Assembly (NCBI GenBank): GCA_029762625.1
Contig: JARVGI010000004.1
Span: 106,561-170,560 of the forward strand
From: Methanomicrobiaceae archaeon
GTDB lineage: Archaea; Halobacteriota; Methanomicrobia; Methanomicrobiales; Methanomicrobiaceae
Direction: 5' to 3'
DNA length: 64,000 nt
Made by a program: the position numbers and the translations under genes. Every line of letters begins with the position of its first letter. The first letter of the stretch is position 1. The notes under the pieces are model-generated. The model had not been told where the DNA came from. It ran no database searches and saw only the letters and a program-made list of their open reading frames with translations. Below are positions 8,752 through 17,419 of this stretch, piece after piece.

Positions 8752-9279
8752 TTACTTCAGCTCCTTTTTGATTGCTTCAGCAACCGATTCAACGTTCTCC
8801 ACGAGGTCGCCCGCTCGTTCCGGTGCATATTCGGCGATATGAGCCCCTTTCACCCTGTCGTCATCGGGGAGGATACTCTCGCCGTGCGGGATGTCGAATC
8901 CCGCGTCAACCGCTCCCTTCAGCGCCGCGAAGACCCGTGCGCCGGTACTTGCGCGGTTGAGCCCGATATCGAGAATTCCCTCGCTGTATCCTGCATTCAT
9001 TGCCTTGACCGCACAGAGCATGCCGATCAGGTACGCGGCCGGCGTATTTGCGGTCGATCCCGTATACCCGTAGGCGGTAAGCTCACTGGAGTAGGCCGCA
9101 ACGAGCGTGCGGTCGCCCTCCATGTGCGCCTCCACGAGCTGCGTGATGATCTGCCGGTTTGTTTTCCGGACGACAAATCTCGGCTTTTCGGAGAGGATGA
9201 GTTTCATCCGCCGGTAGTAGTCGGTCTTCCCCTCCCGCCGTCTGCGGAACGGGACGAAATAACGTGCTCCAGATGCCAT
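8752..9279 (-). CDS. rpl18: 50S ribosomal protein uL18
   Basis: 5S rRNA-binding large-subunit protein, 175 residues, archaeal length. It begins [21 protein letters not shown] and includes the conserved [23 protein letters not shown] segment (shown here in part by its start) and [21 protein letters not shown]. The gene starts two bases after the eL19 stop. The stop TAA is one base before the uS5 start. Confidence 0.95.
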   Translation of the reverse strand: MASGARYFVPFRRRREGKTDYYRRMKLILSEKPRFVVRKTNRQIITQLVEAHMEGDRTLVAAYSSELTAYGYTGSTANTPAAYLIGMLCAVKAMNAGYSEGILDIGLNRASTGARVFAALKGAVDAGFDIPHGESILPDDDRVKGAHIAEYAPERAGDLVENVESVAEAIKKELK

Positions 9280-9281
9280 GA

Positions 9282-9734
9282 TCAGCTCATCCTCCCAGTG
9301 ATGGATTCCAGCTGCGCTTTCATATGCGCCACGCTGCGGAACTGCCCTCCTGCCGCTTTCCGGTACATCATCCGATAGATATGGCTGTCGATGGTGCCGT
9401 CATCGCGAAGGGTGCGCAATTCTCTCCGTATTGCCCTGATCTTCCGTATCCACTGGCGTTTACTGGGGTTGCGAGCGCCCGCAGCACCCTTTCTCCGCCC
9501 GGACCCTTTACAGTGGCCGTAACTGCGTTTTTCTGCCTTGATACGGGCCCGCCCGCGGCTGACTCCCTTCTTGGGCCGGGCCTTGATCGCGCCTTCATCG
9601 ACAAGCGCCCTGACATCGTCGCGGGAGATGGCGTTCTCGATATCGGACGCACGGTCGGCGTCCATCCAGACACGGTTCACCCCGCATTTCAGGACCGCTG
9701 CGGCGATGCGCTTCTGGTTTGCGAGATCAGTCAT
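9282..9734 (-). CDS. rpl19e: 50S ribosomal protein eL19
   Basis: Archaeal/eukaryotic-type large-subunit protein, 150 residues, absent from bacteria. It starts MTDLANQKRIAAAVLKCG and has the basic middle GVSRGRARIKAEKRSYGH and the long C-terminal helix. ATG 9734 lies inside the last codons of eL32, giving an 8-base overlap. A longer frame to 9818 exists but would run deep into eL32 and is not expected for the family. Confidence 0.95.
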   Translation of the reverse strand: MTDLANQKRIAAAVLKCGVNRVWMDADRASDIENAISRDDVRALVDEGAIKARPKKGVSRGRARIKAEKRSYGHCKGSGRRKGAAGARNPSKRQWIRKIRAIRRELRTLRDDGTIDSHIYRMMYRKAAGGQFRSVAHMKAQLESITGRMS

Positions 9735-10155
9735 CCTCTTCCGCCTCCTGCTCGTCTTCTTCGACCGGCTCGGGGACCGTGATCTCCTTGGGGTTGAGCA
9801 CGCGCAATCCGTATTCAAGGGCTTTTGCCTGGATTGCGGAGCGCTTTTTCATCCCCACGCTGCCCCCGATCCGCACCGCGACCATCCCGGGGTCGAGCCC
9901 CTCGAGATCGGCGGTGTTGAATACGAGCGCCTCCTGGTACCCGCACGGGTGGTAGCCGCGGACTGCGGACGGCGCGCCATACCCGGGCGTCGGGTGACGG
10001 CCTTTTGCGCGATACTGTCGTCTCTGTTTGCTCTGCAGACCGCGCGGTCTTCTCCACGTGTCCTCGAGCTTCTTTTTGCGGCTTGCACCCTGGCGCTTGA
10101 ACGTCGCCCTCTTCCGGGTGCGTTCCCGGATCAGTCTCGTTTTTTCATCTGCCAT
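9727..10155 (-). CDS. rpl32e: 50S ribosomal protein eL32 with acidic tail
   Basis: Archaeal/eukaryotic-type large-subunit protein, 142 residues. It contains the family core TWRRPRGLQSKQRRQYRAKG and GYHPCGYQEALVFNTADLE. The C-terminus is an acidic extension (PEPVEEDEQEAEEDD) that is longer than I expect for the family. ATG 10155 is chosen because GGCGTGAT sits four bases upstream, made partly from the uL6 stop codon; ATG 10161 is the alternative. Confidence 0.93.
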   Translation of the reverse strand: MADEKTRLIRERTRKRATFKRQGASRKKKLEDTWRRPRGLQSKQRRQYRAKGRHPTPGYGAPSAVRGYHPCGYQEALVFNTADLEGLDPGMVAVRIGGSVGMKKRSAIQAKALEYGLRVLNPKEITVPEPVEEDEQEAEEDD

Positions 10156-10160
10156 CTGCA

Positions 10161-10685
10161 TCACGCCTTGCCCACAATATAGATGCCGTCCTGAAACACC
10201 CGCGGGTCGCGGTGGCGTACCCGGGTGGCTGCCTCGATGCGGGCGGCAGTTGTTCCCACAGCTTCCTTGTCGATACCGGTAATGATGACCTCGTCGTTGC
10301 CCAGTGTGACCTCGACGCCGTCATCGATCCTCGCATACCGGGCTTCACGCTCGCCGAGGAAATTGGTGATTTCCACCCTGGTGCCGGCAATCTTCAGCTG
10401 AATCGGGAAGTGGCTGTACACAACCTTCATCTGGTATTCGTAGCCGTCGACGACGCCCTTGAACATATTCCGTGCATGGGCGGCAAAGGTCCCGCACATT
10501 GCCGTGATCTTCCTGCGCTCCGACGCCGTGGACACCACGAACTCGGTCCCGTCACAGAACATCTCCACCTGGGGATAGCGCATGATCCGCTCGAGCGTGC
10601 CCTTCGGGCCGGTGACCCGCAGGGTTCTCCCTTCAAACGAAGCGGTCACGCCCCCGGGAACCTCAACTCTCCTTTCGACTCCCAT
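10161..10685 (-). CDS. rpl6: 50S ribosomal protein uL6
   Basis: Large-subunit protein near the factor-binding site, 174 residues, made of two related L6 domains. It begins MGVERRVEVPGGVTASFEG and contains the second-domain pattern GVEVTLGNDEVIITGIDKE. A GAGGGAGAGATCA leader segment precedes ATG 10685. The gene lies between uS8 and eL32, the usual archaeal order. Confidence 0.95.
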   Translation of the reverse strand: MGVERRVEVPGGVTASFEGRTLRVTGPKGTLERIMRYPQVEMFCDGTEFVVSTASERRKITAMCGTFAAHARNMFKGVVDGYEYQMKVVYSHFPIQLKIAGTRVEITNFLGEREARYARIDDGVEVTLGNDEVIITGIDKEAVGTTAARIEAATRVRHRDPRVFQDGIYIVGKA

Positions 10686-10696
10686 TGATCTCTCCC

Positions 10697-11089
10697 TCAG
10701 TAGACATATCCCAGCAGTTCGCCGCCGACACCTTCTTTCATGGCGCCCTCATGGGAGAGCACGCCCTTCGAGGTGGAAAGAAGGAGTATCCCGAAGTTCT
10801 TTGCCGGCAGGTACTGGGTTTCCCAGAATTCCATGTCGCCGGCCTTCACCGAGTACCGCGTCGTGATTGCACCGCACTTGTTGATGCGGCCGTTCAGGCT
10901 GATGCGGAACTGGCCGCCGCGGCCGTCGTCGATGAACTCGAAGTCGGAGATGTAGTCTTTCTCTTTCATGATGCCGAGCATCGCACCGAGGAGTTTGCTT
11001 GCCGGTTCGACGATGCACTCGCCTTTCCCGGTATCCGCGGCATTTTTAATGGTGCTCATCGCATCCGCGATTGGATTCAGTCGTGCCAT
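10697..11089 (-). CDS. rps8: 30S ribosomal protein uS8
   Basis: Small-subunit assembly protein binding the central domain of 16S rRNA, 130 residues. It starts [17 protein letters not shown] and has the C-terminal [27 protein letters not shown], close to the universal S8 signature. It is placed between uS14 and uL6. Confidence 0.95.
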   Translation of the reverse strand: MARLNPIADAMSTIKNAADTGKGECIVEPASKLLGAMLGIMKEKDYISDFEFIDDGRGGQFRISLNGRINKCGAITTRYSVKAGDMEFWETQYLPAKNFGILLLSTSKGVLSHEGAMKEGVGGELLGYVY

Positions 11090-11100
11090 TGCTCGTCACC

Positions 11101-11280
11101 TCAGTCCATCTTTTTAAACCCGATCTTCGAAGCCCATTCACGGAAGCACTGCCGGCACAGCATGATATTATAGCGCCTGACAAGTCCCTGCTTGCGGCCG
11201 CACATCTTGCATTCATGGGCCTCGCGGCCGAACTGGATGGCGTGTGCACGGTCGCTCTTCTTTGTAGTTTTCTGTGCCAT
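11101..11280 (-). CDS. rps14: 30S ribosomal protein uS14 (zinc form)
   Basis: Small-subunit protein of only 59 residues, beginning [16 protein letters not shown] and ending KKMD. Four cysteines at 24, 27, 42 and 45 (CKMC and CRQC) form the zinc ribbon of the C+ type of uS14. The N-terminal ATG overlaps the uL5 stop (TGATG). Its size, cysteines and position between uL5 and uS8 leave no doubt. Confidence 0.95.
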   Translation of the reverse strand: MAQKTTKKSDRAHAIQFGREAHECKMCGRKQGLVRRYNIMLCRQCFREWASKIGFKKMD

Positions 11281-11786
11281 CAGAGAACCTCCACCAGGTA
11301 GCGTTCCTGGAGAAAGCCGATTGCATCCTCGCGGGAGACACGCTGTTTCTGGGGCATTTTTTTCTGTCCGATGAGCCTGCGGGCGATGCGCTTGCCCGGC
11401 CGCTCCAGTATCACCGCGACATCCATGCCGTAGATACCGATTGCCGGGTCATACGACTGGCCGGGAAAGTCGGTGTGCTCCTCGATCCCGAAGGCGACAT
11501 TGCCGTTGATGTCGAACTGCATCTCGCTCAGCCGGCGCTCGACACTATCGAGTGCGGTCTGGACGAACGATTCCGCCGCTTCACCGCGCAGGGAGACCTT
11601 GCACCCCATGGGCTGGCCTTTGCGGATGCCGAACGCGGGCTGCGTGCGCTTGGCCATCACGCGGATGGGCTGCTGGCCCGTGATCGCCTGCATGATGTGT
11701 TCGGCGTTCGTGAGCTTTTCACCCGCTTCACCGACACTCATGTGCACGACCACCTTGTAGATCCGGGGATCCCGCATGGTGCTCAT
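11280..11786 (-). CDS. rpl5: 50S ribosomal protein uL5
   Basis: Large-subunit central protuberance protein that binds 5S rRNA and contacts the P-site tRNA, 168 residues. It starts [19 protein letters not shown] and includes [18 protein letters not shown], the conserved rRNA-contact segment. Its start overlaps the eS4 stop by four bases (ATGA); its stop overlaps the uS14 start. Confidence 0.95.
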   Translation of the reverse strand: MSTMRDPRIYKVVVHMSVGEAGEKLTNAEHIMQAITGQQPIRVMAKRTQPAFGIRKGQPMGCKVSLRGEAAESFVQTALDSVERRLSEMQFDINGNVAFGIEEHTDFPGQSYDPAIGIYGMDVAVILERPGKRIARRLIGQKKMPQKQRVSREDAIGFLQERYLVEVL

Positions 11787-12508
11787 GCCTCAATCCCCCA
11801 CTCTTGTACCGCGGGCTCTTCCCTGCCCACCATGAAGACGTATTCATCGATGGTGTCGAACCGGGTGCCGTTCTCCAGCTCATCCAGGGTCACTTTATTG
11901 GGAATGCTGCCGCCGCTGAGGGTGATTTCGACAATCCGGCCAACTTTGCCCGAGTGCCGGCCGCCGATTATCATCGCCACATTGCCCGTCTGGAAGGGGA
12001 AGTGGTCGACGATGGCGAAGCGGTTCGAATCCTCGAGCGAGAGGACCACCGAATCGCGCGGGCGGTAGCGGTGGTCTGCGATAATATTGGCTCCGTAGCG
12101 CAGGTTGAGCTGCACCCTGCCGCCCTTCACCTCGGTCTTGTCGCGGATCTTGCACAGGCGTGTCGTTGCCGCATCGGCGGTGATCTCGATGGAGACCAGA
12201 TTGCCCCGTTTGTCGAGGAGGATCCGGTAGTGCTTCTCCATGGCCGGAATCGAGATGATATCGAAGACCCCGATGCCCATCCTCGGATCCCTCGCCGGTG
12301 TGCCGTTCACGATGACGGCGCGGTCCGAGAGGATCTTTTTGACCTCCTTCATGGTGCGGGCAAAGCCCATGTGGTCTCTCAGCCAGACCGCAACAGGCAT
12401 TGCTTCTTTGGTGTGCGGCCCGGGGGCGGTCTTGGTGATGAACGTATTGGCTTTCTTGGCGATACGCCATGCATTGGGGGTTGTCAGCCTCTTCTGGTGT
12501 CCGGACAT
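11783..12508 (-). CDS. rps4e: 30S ribosomal protein eS4
   Basis: Archaeal/eukaryotic-type small-subunit protein, 241 residues, unrelated to bacterial S4 of the alpha operon. It carries an S4-like RNA-binding domain around residues 40-110 (VWLRDHMGFARTMKEVKKIL and VIVNGTPARDPRMGIG) and a C-terminal KOW-type domain. The start overlaps the uL24 stop (TAATG). It has the usual archaeal position between uL24 and uL5. Confidence 0.95.
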   Translation of the reverse strand: MSGHQKRLTTPNAWRIAKKANTFITKTAPGPHTKEAMPVAVWLRDHMGFARTMKEVKKILSDRAVIVNGTPARDPRMGIGVFDIISIPAMEKHYRILLDKRGNLVSIEITADAATTRLCKIRDKTEVKGGRVQLNLRYGANIIADHRYRPRDSVVLSLEDSNRFAIVDHFPFQTGNVAMIIGGRHSGKVGRIVEITLSGGSIPNKVTLDELENGTRFDTIDEYVFMVGREEPAVQEWGIEA

Positions 12509-12873
12509 TATCTCTTCGCCTCCAGGTGTTCTTCACGGCGCCTGTCTTTGAGGTTCAGTTTTACGATCTGGAGGTTCGAGGTGTCGACCGGGCGCGGGAC
12601 CTCGGTCCCGTCGCTTTTCGTGAGCGCAACACCGTGCACCTGCACCTTGCAGGCACCGGTGTCCACCGCATCGACGATACCCTCCTCGCCGGCGAAGTCG
12701 CCGCGGAGCACCTTCACCGTGTCGCCCTGGATGACCCGGGCGTTCCGGCGGCCGTACTTCTTCCGCAGCTCCTCGGAGAGCGGGGCGCGAAGGAATTTGC
12801 CTCGAACGTGCAGAGGTGCAGTAAATCGTGCTTTGCGCTGTTTCCTGGGCTGTTTGCTTGCCATTCGTACCAT
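12508..12873 (-). CDS. rpl24: 50S ribosomal protein uL24
   Basis: Large-subunit assembly initiator, 121 residues. A KOW motif ([20 protein letters not shown]) sits near residue 50, preceded by the basic N-terminus [19 protein letters not shown] 12873 is preferred: GAGGTG lies seven bases upstream. ATG 12864 (MASKQ) is a possible alternative. Confidence 0.94.
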   Translation of the reverse strand: MVRMASKQPRKQRKARFTAPLHVRGKFLRAPLSEELRKKYGRRNARVIQGDTVKVLRGDFAGEEGIVDAVDTGACKVQVHGVALTKSDGTEVPRPVDTSNLQIVKLNLKDRRREEHLEAKR

Positions 12874-12884
12874 ATCTCTCCACC

Positions 12885-13283
12885 TCACACGATGATGGTG
12901 GCCATCGACCCGATCTTGGGGAACCGCTCGGCGACTTCACGAGCGACCGCGCCCTTGATCTCGGTACCGCGGGGCTCGCCGCGCTCGTTGGTCACCACCA
13001 TGGCGTTGTCCTCGAACGAGAGGCGAAGTCCGTCGATCCTGCGGATCTCCTTTTTCTGGCGGATGACGACAGCTTTGACGAGTTTCCGCCGCATTTCGGG
13101 CGTTCCCTTCTTCACGGTCACCGTTGCCATGTCTCCGAGCCCGAGCTTGGGCTGGCGGCGGCGGACACCGTGGTAGCCGTCCACCGACACGATCTGGACG
13201 AGGCGGGCACCCGTGTTGTCCGCACACAGCAGTCTCGACCCGGTGGCGATCGCCCGCGGGGTCCGCGACTGTTTTGCTTTCAT
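12885..13283 (-). CDS. rpl14: 50S ribosomal protein uL14
   Basis: Large-subunit protein at the intersubunit face (bridge B8), 132 residues. It starts [18 protein letters not shown] and includes [20 protein letters not shown], the conserved beta-barrel core. Its ATG overlaps the uS17 stop by four bases. Confidence 0.95.
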   Translation of the reverse strand: MKAKQSRTPRAIATGSRLLCADNTGARLVQIVSVDGYHGVRRRQPKLGLGDMATVTVKKGTPEMRRKLVKAVVIRQKKEIRRIDGLRLSFEDNAMVVTNERGEPRGTEIKGAVAREVAERFPKIGSMATIIV

Positions 13284-13606
13284 TTCCCAATCACCTCCAC
13301 GACAACGAAGGTCTTCGTCTTACTCAAGGGCCTGCACTCGGCGATCCTGACACTGTCGCCGACCTTGGCGCCGATGCACGGCGGATTGTGCGCGTGGAGT
13401 TTGGAACTGCGCTTTTCATAGCGCCGGTATTTCTTCACGTAATGCAGGTAATCCCGTGCGACCACGACCGATTCCTGCATTTTGTCACTCACGACTTTAC
13501 CGGTGATCACCTGGCCGCGCACCGGCAAAATGCCGTGGAATGGACAGTTCACGTCATCGCATTCCTTTTCAGGAACGGAGACGTTCAATCCGATGTTTCT
13601 TGCCAT
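13280..13606 (-). CDS. rps17: 30S ribosomal protein uS17
   Basis: Primary 16S rRNA-binding small-subunit protein, 108 residues. It has the archaeal N-terminal extension with [17 protein letters not shown], then the OB-fold core [20 protein letters not shown]. It lies between the RNase P subunit gene and uL14, as in many euryarchaea. Confidence 0.95.
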   Translation of the reverse strand: MARNIGLNVSVPEKECDDVNCPFHGILPVRGQVITGKVVSDKMQESVVVARDYLHYVKKYRRYEKRSSKLHAHNPPCIGAKVGDSVRIAECRPLSKTKTFVVVEVIGK

Positions 13607-13609
13607 ATG

Positions 13610-13891
13610 TTACCTCAACTTCCTGATTCGCATGCCTGTTCTCTTTTCAGGCTGCATGACCAGAATCGACCCATCAACCCGTACCCGGGTATCATCGGGA
13701 AGACGCAGGTCAAATGTCGCATACCGTTTCTGGATCCTCTTTTGCCCTTCACGCGTCATGATCACCAGCATGTTTCTGGTCTCGTCGACGATGGTGCCCT
13801 CGATCCCGATCTGGCGGGGGTTCGAGGAGTCTGCCACGCGGACGGACAGACCGATCAATTCATGCCGGATTACATTCTGCGGGGTGATCAT
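13610..13891 (-). CDS. rnp1: ribonuclease P protein component 1 (Rpp29/Pop4 homologue)
   Basis: Protein subunit of archaeal RNase P, which removes 5' leaders from pre-tRNA. The 93-residue Sm-like barrel begins MITPQNVIRHELIGLSVRV and contains GIEGTIVDETRNMLVI, the family signature. It acts with Rnp2, Rnp3, Rnp4 and the RNA subunit; Rpp29 pairs with Rpp21. The ATG overlaps the uL29 stop. The gene is routinely inserted here in the archaeal S10/spc cluster. Confidence 0.93.
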   Translation of the reverse strand: MITPQNVIRHELIGLSVRVADSSNPRQIGIEGTIVDETRNMLVIMTREGQKRIQKRYATFDLRLPDDTRVRVDGSILVMQPEKRTGMRIRKLR

Positions 13892-14091
13892 TTCTTCTGC
13901 CTGGAGGACTGCTCCGTTTTGATCCGGGCGATGGTCCGCTTGAGTTCGCGGATGCGACCCGGGTTTTCCATTGCACCGCCGGCGCTGACCTTGCCGTTCT
14001 CCTGCAGGACCTCAAGCTGCAGCTTTGCCAGCTGCTCCTCGAGTTCGACCTCGGAAAACTGGGCCACCTCGCGGGCACGAAAGATCGCCAT
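13888..14091 (-). CDS. rpl29: 50S ribosomal protein uL29
   Basis: Short large-subunit protein at the polypeptide exit tunnel, 67 residues, two long helices. Sequence MAIFRAREVAQFSEVELEEQ followed by KLQLEVLQENG and RIRELKRTIARIKTE is typical. It starts directly after the uS3 stop codon. Confidence 0.94.
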   Translation of the reverse strand: MAIFRAREVAQFSEVELEEQLAKLQLEVLQENGKVSAGGAMENPGRIRELKRTIARIKTEQSSRQKK

Positions 14092-14799
14092 TCAGTACTC
14101 CTCCTCGGGGACGGGGATGTCTTCCATTTCTTCGAGTTCGGCGTCGATCTCCTCGCCGATCGCCTCGGGGGTCAGGTCAATCTCGTCTTCGGCTTCTCTG
14201 GGCTCAGGCTCGAGCACCTCGAAGTGGTCGGGCAGCTTGGCGCCGGGCGGGACGATCTTGACCTGCACACCGATGGTGCCCAGCTTCTTGATCGCCACGG
14301 CAAACCCTTTCTCCACGATGGTCTCGCTCGGTTCACCGGCATGCTTGACATAGCCTTCCGTAAACTTCTGGACGCGGGCCCGGGATCCGGTCAGTTTTCC
14401 CGAGAGGACGACCTCGCAGCCGAGCGCTCCCGATTCCATGACCCGGCGGATCACGCTGGAGCCCGCTTTCCGGAAGTACCAGCCGCGTTCAAGCGAGTTC
14501 GCAAGGCGTTCGGCCATGATCTGGGCGTTGAAGCTCGGGTTCTCGACCTGCTGGACCTCGACCTGCGGGGCCTCGATCCCGAACATGGTGCCGAGATTCT
14601 GCGTCAGCTCGCGGACCACCTTGCCGCCCTTGCCGATGACAATGCCGGGCTTTTCGGCAAAAATCGTCACCTGCGTACCGAGAGGGGTGCGGAAAATGTC
14701 CATACCCCCATAGCCGGCCCGTTTGAGCTCCCGGGTGAGGTACTTCTCCACGCGTGCTTTGCGGACGCCGTCTTCAATAAACCGCCGTTCAACCGCCAT
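14092..14799 (-). CDS. rps3: 30S ribosomal protein uS3
   Basis: Small-subunit head protein lining the mRNA entry tunnel, 235 residues. It has an N-terminal KH type II domain with FAEKPGIVIGKGGKVVRELT (GKGG loop near residue 56) and a C-terminal S3 domain (SGALGCEVVLSGKLTGSRA). The last 40 residues are strongly acidic (PREAEDEIDLTPEAIGEE and on), an archaeal-type tail. The ATG overlaps the uL22 stop (TAATG). Confidence 0.96.
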   Translation of the reverse strand: MAVERRFIEDGVRKARVEKYLTRELKRAGYGGMDIFRTPLGTQVTIFAEKPGIVIGKGGKVVRELTQNLGTMFGIEAPQVEVQQVENPSFNAQIMAERLANSLERGWYFRKAGSSVIRRVMESGALGCEVVLSGKLTGSRARVQKFTEGYVKHAGEPSETIVEKGFAVAIKKLGTIGVQVKIVPPGAKLPDHFEVLEPEPREAEDEIDLTPEAIGEEIDAELEEMEDIPVPEEEY

Positions 14800-15260
14800 T
14801 ACTCCACCTCCCGTACGATGATCTCGATATTCACGGTTTCCCGCCGTTTCGGGGTAGCCCGTCCCATCGCACGGGGGAAGAAGGCGCGAAAGCCCCGTCC
14901 CCGGTTTGCGGATACGTGCACGATCTTCAGCTTTTCAGCATCAAGCCCGGTATACTCGCCGTTTTTCTCCACCGACCGGAGCAGCCGGATGAACGCCTCG
15001 GACGCCTTCACCGGGTACCGGCCCGCGTCCCAGCCCTCAAGGCCGCGTTTGTGGGCGACGTTGCGGTTGAACCGCTTGAAGGGGATGGCCTTCTTTAAGG
15101 CAACCACGTCTTCGAGATAGGCAACTGCCTCTTTTGTGGTCTTTCCCTTCACGAAGCGTGCAATCTCGATCGAGTGTTTGGGAGAGACGGGGAGTTCGTT
15201 CGCCTTGGCGCGTGCGATCCCCTCGCCCTCCAGCTTGCTTGAATAACCTGTCCTTGCCAT
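14799..15260 (-). CDS. rpl22: 50S ribosomal protein uL22
   Basis: Large-subunit exit-tunnel protein, 153 residues. It begins [18 protein letters not shown] and ends with the tunnel beta-hairpin region [22 protein letters not shown] 15260 is chosen over 15266 because AAGTGAT lies four bases before it; that element contains the uS19 stop codon. Confidence 0.95.
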   Translation of the reverse strand: MARTGYSSKLEGEGIARAKANELPVSPKHSIEIARFVKGKTTKEAVAYLEDVVALKKAIPFKRFNRNVAHKRGLEGWDAGRYPVKASEAFIRLLRSVEKNGEYTGLDAEKLKIVHVSANRGRGFRAFFPRAMGRATPKRRETVNIEIIVREVE

Positions 15261-15265
15261 ATCCA

Positions 15266-15679
15266 TCACTTCAGCGGCACGTATTTACTCGACCGGGTTG
15301 CACCGATACCGGCGCTGCCGTGGGCAACTCTCCTTCTCGTCAGGGCGAACTCCCCAAAGTAGTGGAACACCGCCTCGGGCTGGACCTCGACCTTCATGAA
15401 TTCCTTGCCATTGTGGACTTCAATGGTCTTTCCAACCATCTCCGGCAGGATTACCATGTCCCGGAGATGCGTCCGGATGCGCTCCTTGCCCCCCTTGATC
15501 TCGGAGAGCAGTTTTTCCTCTTCCCGGGACAGACCCCGGACGAACTTCCTGCGGACTCTCGAAGGCATGATGGGCATCAGTTCGGACATCCCCATCTGCT
15601 GGAGATCCTCGACCTTATACCCATGATAGGTAAATTCTTCTTTCCGCCGTGGCAGCCGTTTTTGTGTCTTTTTTGCCAT
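15266..15679 (-). CDS. rps19: 30S ribosomal protein uS19
   Basis: Small-subunit head protein, 137 residues, long archaeal form. It starts [20 protein letters not shown] and includes [20 protein letters not shown] and a C-terminal [18 protein letters not shown]. It lies between uL2 and uL22. Confidence 0.95.
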   Translation of the reverse strand: MAKKTQKRLPRRKEEFTYHGYKVEDLQQMGMSELMPIMPSRVRRKFVRGLSREEEKLLSEIKGGKERIRTHLRDMVILPEMVGKTIEVHNGKEFMKVEVQPEAVFHYFGEFALTRRRVAHGSAGIGATRSSKYVPLK

Positions 15680-15692
15680 TCTTCAACCACCC

Positions 15693-16409
15693 TCACTTTT
15701 TCCATTTCCCCGTGCGCCGTGCAGCGATGGATCCGACCTTCCGGCCCGGAGACGTGCCGCGTGCGATCGTCTTCGGCCGTCCCACATGCTGGTGGCCTCC
15801 GCCGCCGAACGGGTGATCGATGACGTTCATGCAGACACCCTTGACCCTCGGATACTTCTGCGCCTGAGACTTCAGCTTGTGATACTTCTTGCCCGCCTTG
15901 ACAAACGGCTTCTCGCCCCTGCCCCCGCCGGCAACGATGCCGACCGTCGCACGGCAGAGGTTGTGGAACCACTTGTGCTTCCCGCTCGGCATCCGGATGC
16001 CGACGCGGTCGTCGGACTTGCCGATGACCTGCGCCTGCACGCCGCTCGACCGCACGAATTTGCCGCCATCATTGGGCCGCGCCTCGATGTTGCAGACGTA
16101 GGCGCCGACGGGAATGTCCTGCAGGGGGAGCGTGTTGCCGTTTTTCACGGTCGATCCGGGCCCCCACGCGACATCGTCGCCGACACCGAGGCCCTCGGTG
16201 ACGAGCATATAGACTTTCTTTCCTTCTTCCAGCTTCACCAGTGCAATGGGCGCGTGGCGTGCGGGGTCGTGCTCGATATCGACCACTTTCCCGGACACGG
16301 TCGTATCGCCTTTGCCCTGGTGACGGAGCGCCGCCTTGTACTTATGCGAGGGCGCCCGGTAGACGGGGCCACCCCGTCCGCGGTTTTGTGATATGATGCG
16401 TTTTCCCAT
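15693..16409 (-). CDS. rpl2: 50S ribosomal protein uL2
   Basis: Large-subunit protein required for subunit joining and peptidyl transfer, 238 residues. It begins MGKRIISQNRGRGGPVYRAP and carries the C-terminal signature GVCMNVIDHPFGGGGHQHVG with the conserved histidine near the peptidyl transferase centre. Spacing to uL23 and uS19 is about ten bases on each side. Confidence 0.96.
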   Translation of the reverse strand: MGKRIISQNRGRGGPVYRAPSHKYKAALRHQGKGDTTVSGKVVDIEHDPARHAPIALVKLEEGKKVYMLVTEGLGVGDDVAWGPGSTVKNGNTLPLQDIPVGAYVCNIEARPNDGGKFVRSSGVQAQVIGKSDDRVGIRMPSGKHKWFHNLCRATVGIVAGGGRGEKPFVKAGKKYHKLKSQAQKYPRVKGVCMNVIDHPFGGGGHQHVGRPKTIARGTSPGRKVGSIAARRTGKWKK

Positions 16410-16418
16410 CTATTTCAC

Positions 16419-16667
16419 CTACATGATGCCCAGTCGGCTCAGGATCTCTTCCGCCGCCTTTTCATCCGTAAACCCGACGGTGGCCTTCTTTTCTCCTTTC
16501 ATGGTCATCATCGTGCGGACGCTCGATACTTCCTTGTCGAACAGTTCTTCGACGGTGCGCTTGATGTCCTGCTTGTTCGCCTCGCGCCGGACCAGAAACT
16601 GGAGTTTTCCCTCTCGTTCCAGCATCATGGTCGCCTTTTCCGTGACGAACGGGTACTTGAGAATCAT
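16419..16667 (-). CDS. rpl23: 50S ribosomal protein uL23
   Basis: Exit-site protein that docks SRP and the translocon, 82 residues. It starts MILKYPFVTEKATMMLEREG and contains LQFLVRREANKQDIKRTVEE. It begins one base after the uL4 stop. Confidence 0.95.
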   Translation of the reverse strand: MILKYPFVTEKATMMLEREGKLQFLVRREANKQDIKRTVEELFDKEVSSVRTMMTMKGEKKATVGFTDEKAAEEILSRLGIM

Positions 16668-17414
16668 TCAGAGTTCCTCCAGTTTTTTCAGTGCGCCCTC
16701 GGTCCAGAGGGTCAGGCGGCCCGCATGGGTCCCCGGTGCAAGCAGTTCGGTATTCAGCTGCCCAACGCTCACCGCATCGACACCGGCGAGGTTGCGTGCA
16801 GCACGCAGCGGGTTCTCGCCGGTCACGATCAGCACGCTCTTGCGCTGCTTGTAACGGCGCCCGCGCATCTTGCCACGGCCTGCACGGACTTTCTTGCTGT
16901 TCTTTGCCCGCTCGACATCGGCGAAGACATTGATCGCCCTGAGGACGTCGATGATCCCGGCGGTGGTGGCGATGTTCTCGAACGCGTCCTCGAGGACGAT
17001 CGGGATCTCGCCGTCCACGACGTGCCCGCGCGCCGCCACCAGTTCGAGGTCGCAGGTAGCTGCGATTGCCGATCTGAGCGCTTTCCTTTTTTCCTGTTTG
17101 TTGATCCTCTTCACGAGAATCTTTTCGACCTTCGGGGGGTGTGCCGCCCGTCCGCCGACCGCCTGGGGGATTCGTGCGACCCTTGAACCGTTTTTAAGAC
17201 GCGGGACCTGTGCGACGCCGCGGCCGCTCCCCCAGGACTCCGCGGAGGTCTTCATGCCTGCGAAGGGGTCCGTGCCGTGGGGCTGGTACCTGGTGCTCTG
17301 GAGTGCCAGGACTGCTTTTTTAATGAGATCGGGGCGATATTCCTCTTCGAACACCGCGGGAAGATCGATCCCGCGTGCGATGGTTCCGTCAAGTGCTCTT
17401 ACCTGTGCTTTCAT
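16668..17414 (-). CDS. rpl4: 50S ribosomal protein uL4
   Basis: Large-subunit protein reaching into the exit tunnel, 248 residues, archaeal length. It starts MKAQVRALDGTIARGIDLP. The tunnel loop region includes RYQPHGTDPFAGMKTSAESW and GVAQVPRLKNGSRVARIPQA. It lies between uL3 and uL23, the standard S10-operon order. Confidence 0.96.
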   Translation of the reverse strand: MKAQVRALDGTIARGIDLPAVFEEEYRPDLIKKAVLALQSTRYQPHGTDPFAGMKTSAESWGSGRGVAQVPRLKNGSRVARIPQAVGGRAAHPPKVEKILVKRINKQEKRKALRSAIAATCDLELVAARGHVVDGEIPIVLEDAFENIATTAGIIDVLRAINVFADVERAKNSKKVRAGRGKMRGRRYKQRKSVLIVTGENPLRAARNLAGVDAVSVGQLNTELLAPGTHAGRLTLWTEGALKKLEEL

Positions 17415-17419
17415 TCAAC

